This document shows, piece after piece, positions 25,200-39,091 of a stretch of 64,000 bases of DNA (within the stretch, counting starts at the first letter, position 1; each line of letters begins with the position of its first letter). The DNA is taken from positions 8,060,001 to 8,124,000 of the forward strand of contig CM033121.1 of the NCBI GenBank assembly GCA_019321725.1, given 5' to 3'. Under the pieces are notes generated by a model. It did no database searches. It was not told the origin of the DNA and saw only the letters and a program-made list of their open reading frames with translations. The position numbers and the translations under genes are program-made. The stretch is from Paulownia fortunei (lineage: Eukaryota > Streptophyta > Magnoliopsida > Lamiales > Paulowniaceae).

Positions 25200-27502
25200 A
25201 CAAGATTATGGCTGCAAGATAAGGAAGAAGATCATATTTTACCATTACATGCCACCTCAAGCTTATACCTCATGCTTAGACTTTTCAAGCTAGCACCTCA
25301 ACCTATTCTTCACTTAACCAAAGGCAATTTTCCTTGAGAATTAATGAATAATTTTTTAAATTAAATGAGACATAATTTCAATTTTTACACATTTTATGGT
25401 ACGATTCTTCAATTTTTTCAAAACACTCTAATATAATACCAAAATATTGTTTCTGAAATATATTTTAAAAAACAAATGTACCTTACAAGCTGAGACAGCC
25501 ACGACTTGAACATTCTTCTATACTATTTCAGCTTCCAAAGACATAGAAAAAGCTCTCTAAATAGGTCCTAAGTGATTCCAACCAAAAATGGAGGCAAAAC
25601 AAGCAGGGGGGAGGGGAGAAATAAACAAGTTCAAGTAGAAAACTGTGCAAGGTGAGGTTAACCTACGGGTTTGGCATGACTTTTAGATTTATTTTAAGGT
25701 TTATTAGATTATTAAGCTTTTAATATTATTTATAAATATGTTAGAATGTTATTAGATAGGCGTTGGTACACAAAGAAAGGGTTTTTGGTTGCAAATACTT
25801 GATAGAAAACACGTCTGCTAGAAACTGTCACCTTGTTGTATTCTTGTGTTTTAGGCTTCAAAAGTGTATGGTATGTTGAATAAAACATGTAAGTATCAAT
25901 ATATAAATATTTATATATGAGTTAAGAGTATTGGGATAAATTTTCATCGATTAGAAATTGAAATAGGGCATGATATTGTAAAAACACTCAAAATTGCCAA
26001 AGTAAGAATATCTGTTCTGGTGTGCTGTGAAGGGGACCTAGACCCATGCGTTTGGGAAACTTTATGACACGGTTATATTTTTATACATGTTAGCTAAGTG
26101 TGGTAAAAATTTGAGAGTGAATAAATATTCCTAAAGATGTCAAAATGTCTATGAAACCTAATGTGGCAGCAAGGAAATTAGAAGGTGAAAATATGTCCCA
26201 TTTGATAACTTAGCATGTTTCAACCTAAACATATTGCTATTGAGTGCTAACAATTAGGTACATGCTATTAGAGTGATAATACTTCAATTACATGATGTTT
26301 ACACGTATCTAATATGAGAAATTAAGGTATTTGATGGACTATATTGGGTTCTAGTTTGTGAAAACTTGATTGTTACCTGGATAGCTTGGTGTTTATGGTC
26401 TTAGTATGAGATTTTGTGCTTTCAACTTGCCAAATTGGGAATGGTGCTTGATGTTGGATAATATTACAGGCTATTTTATATTTAAGGTTGGAGAGGAATA
26501 CTAAACAAATCTAGACTAAATCACCAACCAAATGAAAGGTAAGTAAAGATTCATTTGCAATTACAATGCATAGACATAGTAAATATGTGATTTATATGTA
26601 ATATCATAGATCATATGTGCATAGCAGAGGGCACGCATTACTGTCATTCATGTCCATTGAGCATACATACATAGGCATTGACACGTGCATGCATCATATA
26701 CAAGCATTGTGATAAATCTTGCATTGTACGACATGATTCTAAGAAAAGAAAATATTTTGCTGACCACTACTAGTGCACCAAAGCATGCATGGATTTGCAT
26801 GGTTGTATGCATGGATTTGCAGGTTTGCGTGTATAGATTTGCATGCTTATATCATTATTGGCCATTGGATTATGGTGGTGTGCAAAGCTCTTCTCTGGTG
26901 CATGGGATAGTAGCATTGGTCAGGGGCCCAAGAAAGAAATGATTTTGAGAGAAATGTTTTGATGCATGAAATTGCACTGCGGGCATAGCATTTTGAGATG
27001 CATGACTTGATATTGTGGATTATTCTTTGGCATGCATAATTTTTAATTGATGAGTGTTAGCTCATATAGTTTATGCATTGTAGGTGAGCACGACAATGCT
27101 TGAAGCATCTTTTGCTAGTTGGGCAGCTGTTGGAGCTCCTGCAGGTGTCTGAGGGAGTGTGTACATGGATGACGACATGTTGGGCTATTTTGTTGGCTTG
27201 TTATATTTTAAGTCTGTTGTAATATATTTTGAGACTGGTACTATATTTCGCTTATAAAATTTTACTGTAAACAAGTATGTAAATATTGTTGTCGTTATGG
27301 GTATTGTATTTTTATATAAATATTGATCCTGCTATATACAAGACATATGTGGGAAAGTATTTTAAACAGGGTTGTGCGTGTAAAAAGTGATTTATCTTTT
27401 CTTAAAGTGTTACACAAAAAAATAAAAAAAATTACACGTACAGACAAGTTCTATCATGTCAAATTATACTTTATATATAGTTGTTGAGTAGTGGGTGTTA
27501 CA
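25200..27502 (+). repeat. Probable truncated Ty3-gypsy LTR remnant
   Basis: The stretch ends with GGGTGTTACA at 27493-27502, the typical 3' terminus of many plant gypsy LTRs, whose ends read TGTAACACCC and GGGTGTTACA. The 500 bp before it have the LTR-like order of a GTAGGTGAGC segment and T-rich polyadenylation-type text. I found no matching TGTAACACCC start, internal region or second LTR, so the left limit and class are uncertain. Confidence 0.35.
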
Positions 27503-28630
27503 TATGATAACATAACAAAAGGCATGATGGTGTAGTGCTAGAAGTCGAAGATACAATAGTAGCTTGTCAAGGATTAAATCATACAACTTTGGAAATCAAT
27601 TGTGTAAAAGTCTGTAAAATGAATATATTCTCTCTTGGAAATGGGCTGCCACTATATTTGCAAAATCGAAACCACAACTTTTGACCTATATTTGCAAAAT
27701 CTGAATCACAACTTTTGACCGTATATAATGCAATCAGTACACACTTTTACAAAATTGTAACTAACATAATTTATAACAACACAAACATAGTTAAAAGCTA
27801 CCTTAAACACCTTTGATGCACATCGACATAATATATAATGAAACAAGCATAGTTAATTTCCAAAAATGATACTTATTCAGGACATTAGTCCAATATCCAT
27901 GTTACTATAATGCTGCAATAAAACAAATCTTATATTAGGAAATCATCCTACATAAAAAAATAAAAATAAATTGAGCATTTCAACCATTACAAAACAATAG
28001 AACATAGCTTAATTTGCATTTTCAACACAGTTACTCATCCTTGACACCGGAGCTTGCTTAACCATCTGAACTACCTTCATCATCTCACACATCTTCATCA
28101 TCTATTTGATTTTCATCATCTTACCCATCTACATTATCTGACGGGTCATCATCTGACCCATCATCAAGTAGTAAAGGATGATCAATAGCATATCCAGGGA
28201 CGTCTCGGAAATTGATTTCAGTGGCGTTTTGAAGTTCATTTTTTTTTTAAATTAATACCATGCATTTGTCTGATACATTCAGACACCTAGGATTTAGCAT
28301 GATATGGAATGCAACAGGGTGCGAGTGGATAGTTGTTACTGAAACCATATTAGAAGGGTAAGAATTAGTATACATTTAAATCAATTTTACTTAATAATGC
28401 TTTGAAATGTGTCTAATTGTCTATTTTATAATCAGATTATTAATTGTAAAGTTGTATCGCAGGAGACTACTCAACAAAGGTACTTTAAGACCAACAATTT
28501 TTCTTACTATGAAACTCGCTACATGTATCTTTTAGTTAAATAGGTGAATGTTTATCATTGCCATTTGGAGGCCACCCAAAAAAATTTGTATTGCGATTGG
28601 ATACTTTTTTGGTTTGTATTCAAAGAGATC
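27503..28630. other. Gene-free stretch with a 34-bp tandem repeat and acidic remnant
   Basis: Just left of this stretch's coding-like text, a 34-bp unit occurs twice at 27653-27686 and 27687-27720 (starting TATATTTGCAAAATC). On the minus strand 28215-28040 reads as an acidic Asp/Ser-rich peptide broken by stops (LLLDDGSDDDPSDNVDG), possibly the end of an unknown decayed gene. Confidence 0.4.
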
Positions 28631-28916
28631 CATTTAACTCTTGAAATAAGCATCTCTTTTTCAATGTTGAGGCCTCACATGTACCGTGTCTATGTCTCAT
28701 GAGTACATAGAGCTATGTTGCATTTAATACTTCTACGATACAGTAACATGTTAAATAGTTTTTAGCTATCTTTTACTTTGAGATAATAGAGAATCATATG
28801 GTATTGATATTGAGAACACTGAAACGGAGAATAGTTTGCCCACTGAAGATGACAAGTATGAGGATAGTTTCACTAATGACAGTGAACTACCAGTTCCAGC
28901 ATCTTCCCCAGCATCG
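28631..28916 (+). pseudogene. Fragment resembling nuclear FKBP (FKBP43/53 type)
   Basis: One frame at 28782-28916 reads RESYGIDIENTETENS, then EDDKYEDSFTNDSELPVPASS, closely like the acidic E-S-Y-G-x-D-I-x-x-T-E-T-E segment that follows the nucleoplasmin-like domain of plant nuclear FKBP-type proline isomerases (from memory of the family). Upstream, 28631-28710 reads HLTLEISISFSMLRPH, comparable with the end of that domain. Intervening stops and the absence of any FKBP catalytic domain make this a broken fragment, perhaps captured by a transposon or left by duplication. Confidence 0.4.
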
Positions 28917-30590
28917 TGTTGCCGAGGTTTGTCTATGCATTAGATGTTGATTCTTCCTTTTAATTTTATGATATGCAACATACATTTAATTCTTAAGATT
29001 ATTATATTTCTTCAGAAATTTATTTTAGCGGTAAGTTTCATTCTTATGACATTAGTTAGAGAACTTTCTCTTTAAAGATAATGCTATATGTTTAATTATA
29101 AAATTTAACATGCTCAAATATGTCATGGATTTTTATTTTTTTAAAAGTTTTTTCAATAGTAGATGGATTATTTTATTCTTCTCTTCTATTGGTGCTTTTA
29201 CATACTTGTATGAACATACACACATATATACATATATGCATACTAACTGGAAATAAATTTTTATAAAGTATATTTTTCAATTTCTTTTTAGTAGTTCCTT
29301 ATTTTTATTATTAGTTTTCTGAGTATTTTCAGGTATATTTTTTTTTGTACGTCTTTTATTCTCATATGAAAAGGTTAAAGAAATGTTATTATTTTTGTTT
29401 AGGAAGTAGTAAATTATATGCATGTTGTAATTGGACTTGTTAATATACTTTTGTAAAAAAAATTCTGTTTATTTTGTTTACTTGAGCTTTCCTTATTTTG
29501 GTGACACTAAAATCTTTTTGAAATGCCCGTGACATCCTAAATGCTAATGCTGCTAATAAATTATTCCGCTCAGAGTAATCAGACAAGCGATGACTCTAGA
29601 TAGACATAAATAATAAGTCATATAGGAAATCCTCCTCTTCAAGTGTCCAATCAGCACCTTGGAACATGTTCTAATGATTTGATTTCTTGTGTGAGGCATA
29701 ATAAACTCATGAACACCTAACAACAAAATTATAGATAGATAACAAGTAATACAGAGATATTTAATATCTCTTTAATAACTAGAGATAGAGAACAAGTAAT
29801 TTTGATGTCAGAAGTAATAATTTAGATGCTTAATTATGCTTCATATTAATATAAACATATAAACTCAATGCCTAAATAGTAAAAAAAACAATCTAATTCT
29901 CTCTAAAACATACATTATAATGAAAAAATCTTATTTCCATCCAAGAAATAGTGAAGTACTATTTAAAAAAATACATATATTAAACAAAAAATATATTGAA
30001 ATACTATTTAAAAAAAAATTATCCACTTTAAAACATAAAATTTTGAAATATCTATTAATTATGAACACATGTTTATTTAAGAAAGCAATTACTTATGGGA
30101 GACAGCAATTGGAAAAGTAGTAAAGTACCATATATTTTTAACTAAGCTTTGAGAACTGACCAACTCTCGCGGTGATGGTTAATGGGAAATGAAAAGTCAT
30201 ATGATAAATTATGAAATTAAACCAACAAAAAAAGAGGACAAATGCCTACTTAAATGTTAGTAAGTGGAGTACTTAGTTGTTGCCCTTGCTGTATTAATTG
30301 AAGAAATAGATTGTTCCCATTCAAATGCAATAAAGGTGGTCAATGCATGAAACAGTATGTAGGTATTAATTCTGCCATAACCAATGCTAAAAATTAAAAC
30401 ATAATCCATTATAATACTCACCAAATAGTAGAAGATAATGATAGAATGTTACTTAACATTCCATGAACAGTTTTTCAAATTAATAATGGATTACCATACA
30501 TCACGCTCAACATACAGTTTTTATACAAAAAACATATGCCTACAACATGCAAAGTAAGCTTGATCACAAAAAAAATGACATTTTTAACCA
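28917..30590. other. Gene-free AT-rich stretch
   Basis: No gene recognised on either strand; the frame at 29920-30120 is Lys-rich low complexity. Confidence 0.45.
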
Positions 30591-30591
30591 A

Positions 30592-31425
30592 TAGTCTTAA
30601 ATAGACTTAGGAGCAGGAAACTACCAAACACTAATCCCTATTGTATGAATAAATACATCTTAAATTTTTTTAAAATAACAAGTGGCAATATATCTCCCAA
30701 AAAGATTTATTTACATAGCCTAAGATAACAACCATTAAAACCCAAGAAATAATTGCCAAAATATTTTTCTCTCCCTGTTCTTAAGTTGATTAATAATTAC
30801 TTATTGTGTATTAATTCTCTTTAACAATCACCAAATGATTTGAGTTGATCTTCTGCACATCTCAGAATCATACCATTCAAAGAAATCACATCTACGCCCT
30901 GCACAAATATCAATTTTACTGGTATTGGTATTTGGTAAAGAATTATAATATAAGATTTTTTAATGCAACATCTTCAACATGTAAAGACTTATATAAATAG
31001 TTACAAACCCCATATCTTAAATAGATTTATTTACTAAACACTAATCCCTATTGTATGAATAAATACATCTTAAATTTTTTTAAAATAACAAGTGGCAATA
31101 TATATCCCAAAAAGATTTATTTACATAGCTTAAGATAACAACCATTAAAACCCAAGAAATAATTGCCAAAATATATTTCTTTCCCTGTTCTTAAGTTGAT
31201 TAATAGTTGCTTATTGCGTATTAATTCTCTTTAACAATCCCCAAATGATTTGAGTTGATCTTCTTTACATCTCAAGATTATACCATTCAAAGAAATCACA
31301 CCTACGCCCTGTACAAATATCAATTTTGCTGGTATTGATATTTGGTAAAGAATTATAATGTAAGATTTTTTAATGCAACATTTTCAACATGTAAAAACAT
31401 ATATAAATAGTTACAAACCCCACAT
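30592..31425. repeat. Tandem duplication, ~410-bp unit, two copies
   Basis: Unit A (about 30592-31010) and unit B (about 31015-31425) share text at a constant offset of 410 bp. CTAATCCCTATTGTATGAAT occurs at 30631 and 31041, GATTTATTTACATAG and ATAACAACCATTAAAACCCA follow in both, and both end in ATATAAATAGTTACAAACCCC. They differ at a few percent of sites, so the duplication is fairly recent. No coding frame spans it. Confidence 0.85.
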
Positions 31426-33239
31426 CTAGGGCAACTTCAAAATCTACAGCTTGGGTTTGAAGGTATCCATGATGTGCATAAAGGTACTTCCAATCCACAA
31501 TCACATAGCTTAGGCATTGATGGTGGATGTCCATAAGTGTGACCGGTTGAAGTTGATACTACACAAGTAAAGTAGTTCTCAATATTATGGTTGAAATACT
31601 TAGGTTTCGATCAAATGATGACACGTAAATGTAACCAACAATAAGTTGTTTTATACAAATATGATTTAGGGTGTTACAACACATTATTCTTTGCATCATA
31701 AATGCACTTTTTAACTCCATGTGTTAATAACGTTAATTAAAAAATGTCCCACTGAGGAACATCATCATAATTTGGTAAACACATCAACAAGTAATTAAAA
31801 TGGATATGATTTTTGACCATCGCATATGCAACTAGTCCACAATGAATTAAAAATAATAATAAAATCACAAAGTGAAAATGACATGATTGCGAAAAAATAT
31901 GCTAGGCTTGCCACAAGTACTCGACTCATAGTGATTGGAATGTGTGAATGTAATAGATTAATTGAACAAAATAGTCAAAACTACCATAATTTATATTTTT
32001 TACTCGCAGTGTCGACAATCCAGTTGGGGCAGGGGCTCTTTTATTTGGATCTTGATAAAATTGTTACTACATAAAATAGAAGTCAAACAAATTAAAGATT
32101 CTCATAGTAAAATATTTTAAAAGAACAACAGAACTTGCATCCTTCCAAGCCCTAATAACAATCCAACGAGTTGCAGAAAATAGTGACATTTATGTTTTCA
32201 TATCAATGGTATATAGCCTAAGGTGATTGTACTTCCATTCTTTTATATCAATGCAACTTTTTCATGTTATTTTGTCTTCTACTTCCATGCTGAGTTATTT
32301 TTTAAGCTTCCTAACACCTGACTTCATCTTGGAATATTTACTATTAATTTCAGTAACAATATAAAGATAATTAAGGGAGAGATATAAGAACCAAAGTTTA
32401 TTGCTTCACTAAATTTCATAGTATCATGTTCTCCTAAAACAGTAGCCCCAGTTATATCCTAAATTTAATGCTCTTAATATCTTTATGAGATTTTACAGTA
32501 ACAATGTTCGTTTTTTTTTTAAGAAAATTATATTCAAAGATAAGAACCGAAGTTTAAAAATATTCTAGAATCTATAGGAACTCATATTTATGTAAAAGAC
32601 ATTTTGTTCAAAATTCTAAGATTAAAATGTCATCTTCATCCCACAAACAAAGCCATAAAGTTACTAAGAAATAATGTAAACAAAAAAATAATATATAAAA
32701 TGGATGAAAAGACATTTTGTTGGAACCTTGTATCCACAACAAGATATAAATCAAGTATAGATACAGAGAAAAGCAGTGAAAATATACAGAAGCATAAAGT
32801 ACAGAATAAAATTTATATATACTATTCATATTTGGGACTTCGATGAAATTGACAAAAAGGAACTCGAGCGAGAATGCTTGAATATAGATTACCTTGCCCT
32901 TCTTTAGTTGATTGAAAAAGGCCATTGGTTCAACACTTGTCTAAGCCAATTTGTAATACAAGACGCCTCGGATTCACTTCTTTTGCTGGGTGTTTAGGGT
33001 TTATGGGTGCAGTCAAATTTAGATCCTCAATTCTTCACAGGGGTTACAAAAGGATTTTGAAAAAAAAAATAATAAGGGTATAAATGTAAAAGTACTAGTT
33101 ACCAGCCTATACAATTTACCCCAACCAAACAAAATATAGATAAAAAGTGTGATATCCATCTAAAATATTCTGCAACCATAAATTAATGGGCTGACTTGGA
33201 TATCAATTATTAATTTGTCATATCCCTTAGAATTAATCA
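31426..33239. other. Gene-free stretch
   Basis: Open frames at 31826-32074, 32604-32846 (plus) and 32608-32925 (minus) overlap one another and show no domain. A poly-A/T rich segment lies near 32510-32520. Nothing recognised. Confidence 0.4.
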
Positions 33240-35168
33240 AGCCCAATCCAAAAATGCAAGCAAATGGACTCCAAGAGTACTATCAAGAGCACTACCCACA
33301 AGTAAATCAATACTGGACTTTTTAGGTGTACAATCAACACTAAACATTGGAGACTGGATAATTAAATCAACATTTTCTTTAGGCACGAACAAACTGTAAC
33401 ACAACATGTGATTATTTATTCTCACCATTAAACTACAACTCGAAACAGGACAACTAATCTCACTAAAAGTTAAAAGGACTATTGACAAGTCATCTCACTA
33501 AAGGTTAAAGGAGATGACTTAACCCAAAATATTATCAGGCTCAAAGTATTGAGCATTAGCAACATAAGTCCAAGGATGTCCCATAAAAAATTGTGTGAAT
33601 TTTATGGATAACAAAATCACATAAAATAGATGCTAGTCGTAGTGACCCATCCGAATCAGAATGGAAACAAAAAAAAACAAAAAAAAAACACACATATGCA
33701 ATATGGTTGAGGATTAAGTTTGAGTGTCTTTAGAGTTGATCTTGCCACTACTACATTCATAGAACTACTTAATAATTTTACAATTATTTTCACCACTACA
33801 TAATAATTTTACAAATCTTTTCACCACATTTAAGAAATGTGCGGAAGGTACTAATTGGTTTCCACAAAATAGGACAACAAACTCGAAATGGGAAAGTTTC
33901 TAGCGTTCAAAGTTGTAAAGTTCCCCACTATAATTAGAATTGGGGATAATTGGATAGTTAAAAGAATTAGAAAATTCATTTTTCTGATGAAGGAAGATCC
34001 AAACTAGCAAAGGAAGGACCAATGCGAATTTACTCAGACTACTAAAAGAAAAAGAACAAAAAGTCAAATTCAAATTTACCCCATCTAATTGAGCCGAAGA
34101 GGTATGCAGAGTGTTGGGCTAATTTGCCTGAGCGAAATGAAGTATGATTGTATGGTTTCTTTGATCAAGGCCGAAATTGTGCATTCAGATCTCTGAAACT
34201 AAGGCCCACCACCAGAAGGGTTTTCGGCTTGCATTCTAAAAGATTGTCAACCCAAATTATGACTTGAAGTGAAGGAGATGCTGAAATAATACTCAGATAG
34301 AACAAAGTGTAAGATAGAACACGAGCAAGATATCGGCAAGTGGTTGAAGGATGAAACCAATTAAAATTGAAGGCCAACGGAAATCAAAATTGGAAAAAAA
34401 AAAAATGAAAAATCTAATTTGGAAATAAAAAATAAAAAAATGGTGATGGTGTATAGCAAGAATGAAATTTCGCTCACGTGCCAATTCAGATGGGACAAGT
34501 TACCAAAATAAGAAAGAAACAAGAAAAAATCAAAAAGAAAATAAAAAATAAAGATTCTAACAAAAACTAGATAAATGTTCATTATATTGATCAATTTCAG
34601 TTTAGCCCATATATTTGTAGGATTGCAAAATAAAAAGTTCTAATGAAAATTTAACTCAATGAAAAAACAAAATTTCCTAACTAACTAAAATATTTATTTT
34701 GCTAATACTATCTTATTCCTTCTCATTTTGTTTGTTTTTTTTTTTTTCACTTTCTTTCAACAAAATGGAGATTAAACATTTGTCATGTATACTGATAAAG
34801 CTAACCACCATACCCATTTTTTATGTTAGGATTCAAATCATGAATTTATTTGTTTGGACTTTCTTTCAACCTAAATGGTTTATCAACTATCTTAAATCTT
34901 GATTGGCCGTTCAAATAATGCAATATCCTTTACATGAAATATCAATAACTTCCTTAAATATGCAACAAAGCACTACCGAATATTTACACTTTTTAGCATA
35001 TATTACTAGGTTATTGTTACAAAGATGGCAAATAACAATATTAGAATAAAAAAATTAAAACATATTAATGTTTATTTTGTATGCTCTTAAATTTACAAAT
35101 AATTGAAAAAATACTCTTATTTTCCATACATATAAAATATTATGAGAGAAAGCTCTATGAATTTATAC
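33240..35168. repeat. Upstream block of NET unit 2
   Basis: Matches 53080-55560 of unit 3: AAACATTGGAGA and TCTCACTAAAGGTTAAAGGA occur in both, as do TCCAAGGATGTCC and AGCATTAGCA. The region around 34098 also matches unit 1. Homology continues to the right of the inserted hAT-like element. Confidence 0.75.
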
Positions 35169-35755
35169 TAGAGGTGTTTACAGTTTGGTAAACCAATTGA
35201 ATTGAACATAACTAAAAATTCGATACGTATCAAAATCGAATGGAAAAATTCAATTCAGTATTTAGTTCTAATTTTTATGAAAATTCGGTATTCCATTCAT
35301 TTTTTATTTACCGAACCGTACTAAATATAGAATTATTATTTTAATATATTTTTATATTTTATTTTCTTTACTAATCTTCCTTCCAGCATAACAGAAATTT
35401 TGTTTTAGAGAAAGAAGGTAAGTGCCATCTACCCATCTCGAAGAATATAATATGCACCACAATGACAACTACATTGCCATACATTTATATTGAAGTTTAC
35501 AAATGACACATTCTTTCCTAGAGATCTATAAGACCTTGCCTTATCATTTTAACCTGTGCAACAGAGCTCAAACTTGTTGCTATGAAAAATATAATTGTAA
35601 TTTAATTTTTAATTTTTTATATATTTATTTTTTAAGAAAATTTAATTATTGACATATCGAACCAAAATGCAAGTTTTTTTTTTGCTAATAATCAAATTTT
35701 GACATACTAAATTTTTTATACAGTTCGGATCGGTAATACAAAATGAACACTTCTA
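35169..35755. mobile_element. Non-autonomous hAT-like element
   Basis: 587 bp, starting TAGAGGTGTTTAC and ending GAACACTTCTA, so the ends are short inverted repeats (TAGA(G/A)GTGTT). It is flanked by a perfect 8-bp direct repeat ATTTATAC at 35161-35168 and 35756-35763, the target-duplication size of hAT transposons. The interior contains oppositely oriented TTCGGTA and CCGAACCG motifs and no coding sequence. Confidence 0.85.
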
Positions 35756-35763
35756 ATTTATAC

Positions 35764-36043
35764 TATTCACCTCCTTGAATATAGGGTGGAGATTGAAAAC
35801 ATAGATGAACTATATTTTATCAGCACGATACAAATAAAAAAATTATAATAATAGCGATTTTTTTATTTTTTTATATTTATATTTTTCTGTATGTCTATGG
35901 ATCCATATATTATCCATTTTTATGTTTTTTGAATTTTTTTCGCCATACTTTACAAAAAATTATAATATATTCATACGTATAAAATACTGAACATTTATCA
36001 TCCCGTCTTTAACTAACTACGATTACAAATTCTGATAGCATGA
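35764..36043. repeat. Remainder of the unit 2 upstream block
   Basis: Matches unit 3 near 56200-56345: shared TTATAATATATTCATACGTATAAA-like text and TTAACTAACTAC. Homology stops close to 36030, where the next insertion begins. Confidence 0.6.
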
Positions 36044-36905
36044 TTGGTATGCTAAGATGAAATGGGAATGTATGAGCGATTTGAAGTCTATTTCAAAACA
36101 CATAATTGATATAATTTTGTAGTAAAAATCCTAATTTCTATAGGAATCCTTATTAAGGCATGAGATTAATCATTCTCTCCCTCCCCGTTTAATCATTCCT
36201 AATTAGTCAAGAATAAGCCTTATTTATTTTAATAAAAATATTTATATACATACTTATTCATATATACTTATATATATAAGTGTATGACATATAATATATC
36301 AATATATATATATATATATTTATCAATGTATTTATATATTTATTTTCGTATATAATGAATATCAATGTAAATACTAAACTATATTGCTTAAATACAAAGT
36401 ATATATTTCATATATAATTTATAGTATTTCAAATATTAAGCTAAGTAATTATACTTATTCAGATATTAATATTCTGTAAATACAATATACACTAAATTGT
36501 ACCACACACTATTACATTAATAAATATTAGTATGAATAAGTGGACTAATTTAATTGTTTATTGTAAATTTAAAAGTTATTATTATTATTTTTTTGTAGAT
36601 TATGGGGTATTAATAAAATAGGCGAAAATGCAAGTAGATGATGCGGTTTCATTCGAAAACGCAAGCTACACTTGCGGTTTCAATTTTTTTTAAATTTTTT
36701 TTACTAAATGCACAAGTTGGACTTGCGCATTCAATTTCCTATTTGTCAGCAAATAGTACGACCCTTCGCTGACTGCGGACAAAAATTACAAGTCAAACTT
36801 GCGCTTTATGTTGCACGGTCAGTGAAGGAATTTATTCCTTCATTGACAAGCGCAAAACACACAACTCAAGGTCGCGATTTCTGCTTTCATTTAAATTTTC
36901 CCATC

Positions 36906-36914
36906 TATATAAAG
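36906..36914 (+). promoter_or_regulatory. TATA box of the MULE-like element
   Basis: TATATAAAG, followed at once by a long pyrimidine-rich tract (36920-37065) and then AACGTAAGT at 37069, a good splice donor. This resembles a plant promoter with a spliced leader upstream of the ORF starting at 38292. Confidence 0.5.
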
Positions 36915-38291
36915 CCGAGCCCCCCTCCCTCCCTCACCTTACTCATTCCCTTCCCCCTTCACTTCCACTTCCCCTCCCCTCTCCCCTCTCCTCGAAAAAT
37001 TTCCCCACTTTCCCTCTCCCCCCTCCTCAGAAAATTTTCCCTCTCCCAGCCGTCCCTTTCCCCACCCCAACGTAAGTTTTTGATATTTGTTATTTTTTAT
37101 TTTTATTTTTATTTTTATTAAGATAAATAGACTAATTTATATTTATGTATTTTTGTTCAGGTAAATATTATTAGTACGAGGGATTAAAGTACGACGTAGA
37201 TAATATTTTGAGTGTGACTTTACAAGTATCATACCTTAAATATTTTAATTATAATATATATATTTTATTATAATAATTGTGAAGTAGATGTATTATTATA
37301 TTAAAAAGATAAATTTTGTCGCAATGTTAGACATATTTTTTTTATAATGACACATGAAATTACATATTTAATAACATGTTTTATATGTGGAGAAGCCAAC
37401 CTTTGCATGCATGTTTTTTTATATATTATATTTTATATTTGTCATTTGATTCAAAAAAATTAGTTAAAAATTGTTGAACTATTTAGGAAATCTTTCTCAT
37501 GACGGTCCTAATATGAAAGTAGAATAAGGTTTCCTACAACGAATTACTCTGGTTATTCAATATTTAAGTTTCACTACATTTATGTGGTTTATAATGTTAC
37601 CAATTTATATTATATAAAATATTCATATTAACAATTAATTACTTAAATTATTTATTAAATATTATGTCTGTGAAATTATTATATAAATTTAAAATGTGAA
37701 TAACAATTTATATTCAAAATGTAATGAGTATACGTAATTATATAATAATACTTAATAAATATTAATTATGAATAGTTATTATTATAATTTATTAATTTAA
37801 TATATGACATTTACCTCTAATTATATAGGTTATTTTCAATTGTGCAATGATTATAGATTATTCAATTTATAATAATGATGTATTAAATAATAATACTTAA
37901 TAAATAAATAATTATTTATAACTAGTTAACAAGTTAATTTATGTAGTTTATTATTATATTACTATTTTTGATATATTAATAATTTGTAAAGAAATTATAT
38001 AACTATTAATAATTAATTAACTATTAAATTTATATTTATAATTTATCTAATAACATTGCTTGTATATATTCATGTTAACACTTTACTAATGTTGAACAAA
38101 TTATATGATAACAACAATAATTATTATAATACAAATTAAAAATATAAAATTAATATCTAAAAGAGGCATATATAATATTATTTTAAAATATGATAACTAT
38201 GAATTTACTAATATAATTTGCTAATAATCGTAAAATACTGGTATATCAATTAAATAATATAGTTTACTAATATATTCATATTTATGTAGTT

Positions 38292-38929
38292 ATGTCAAAT
38301 AGGAACAATATCGATGTTCTAGTCCACGTTGGTGGTCAAATTATACAATGTGCTAGTTTAGTGACATGTGATCATCCTGCAATTGGAGCTAGTAGAATGT
38401 CTCGTAGGACAAAGTTTTATGAATTACTATTGAAAGTATATCAGATAATAGGTGTTGATGATAATCAGTTCTTATTGAAATTATTTGGTAAGTACCGTTC
38501 CAACAATATGTCACAACGATGATGAAGGTCTGGAGTTTTTCTTGGATCCGAGAAGGGAAAATCAATTTGTAGATATTTATGTTGAGGTAAAACAAAGCGT
38601 TCATAATAATGTGTCTGAGACATCGACAAGCAATGAATATTATCAGTATGCATCATTTTTAAAAGATGATAGTGTGTTTGATATATCTACAGTCACGCCA
38701 GGGATGACAAATGTTGGCATCAATGACCTCAATTCAGGTGCTTCAAGCTCTGATCAAGAGCATTTTGAAAGTACATATACAGAGCCTTATAATGCATATA
38801 CCTATGAATTGCTTGAGCCATTTGTCAATAGTTTTGTTGCTGAAGAATAAGTTGATTCCGAACCTGATGAAATTGATGATGGTGGTGATGATGATGATGA
38901 TGATGATGATGTTGTTGGGTTTGCGTGAT
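38292..38929 (+). pseudogene. MuDR-type N-terminal transposase fragment
   Basis: The first frame starts MSNRNNIDVLVHVGGQII and includes TKFYELLLKVYQIIGVDDNQ, then FLLKLFGKY. A +1 shift near 38490 leads into DDEGLEFFLDPRRENQFVDI, then YVEVKQS, and an acidic tail ending in a run of Asp codons (GATGATGAT) near 38885-38910. This is like the N-terminal regulatory domain that precedes the transposase in plant MULEs. The catalytic transposase and SWIM parts are missing; a 1.6-kb insertion follows. One frameshift and a TAA at 38848 break it. Confidence 0.55.
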
Positions 38930-39091
38930 CCCGGAGTATGCACACTGAAAAATTAAAATTTTTAAAAATATTAAAATATAAGAATTATAGTAATACCCAA
39001 AATTCGATGCGATTTCTTACTATCTTAAAATTTCTAATGGCTATAATAAAATAATTAAAGTATTGATTTATACCTTTCTATGCACTTCGAT

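Noticed and set aside
31668..31677. A second GGGTGTTACA, as at 27493
   Set aside because: No LTR-like text next to it; ten bases can recur by chance.
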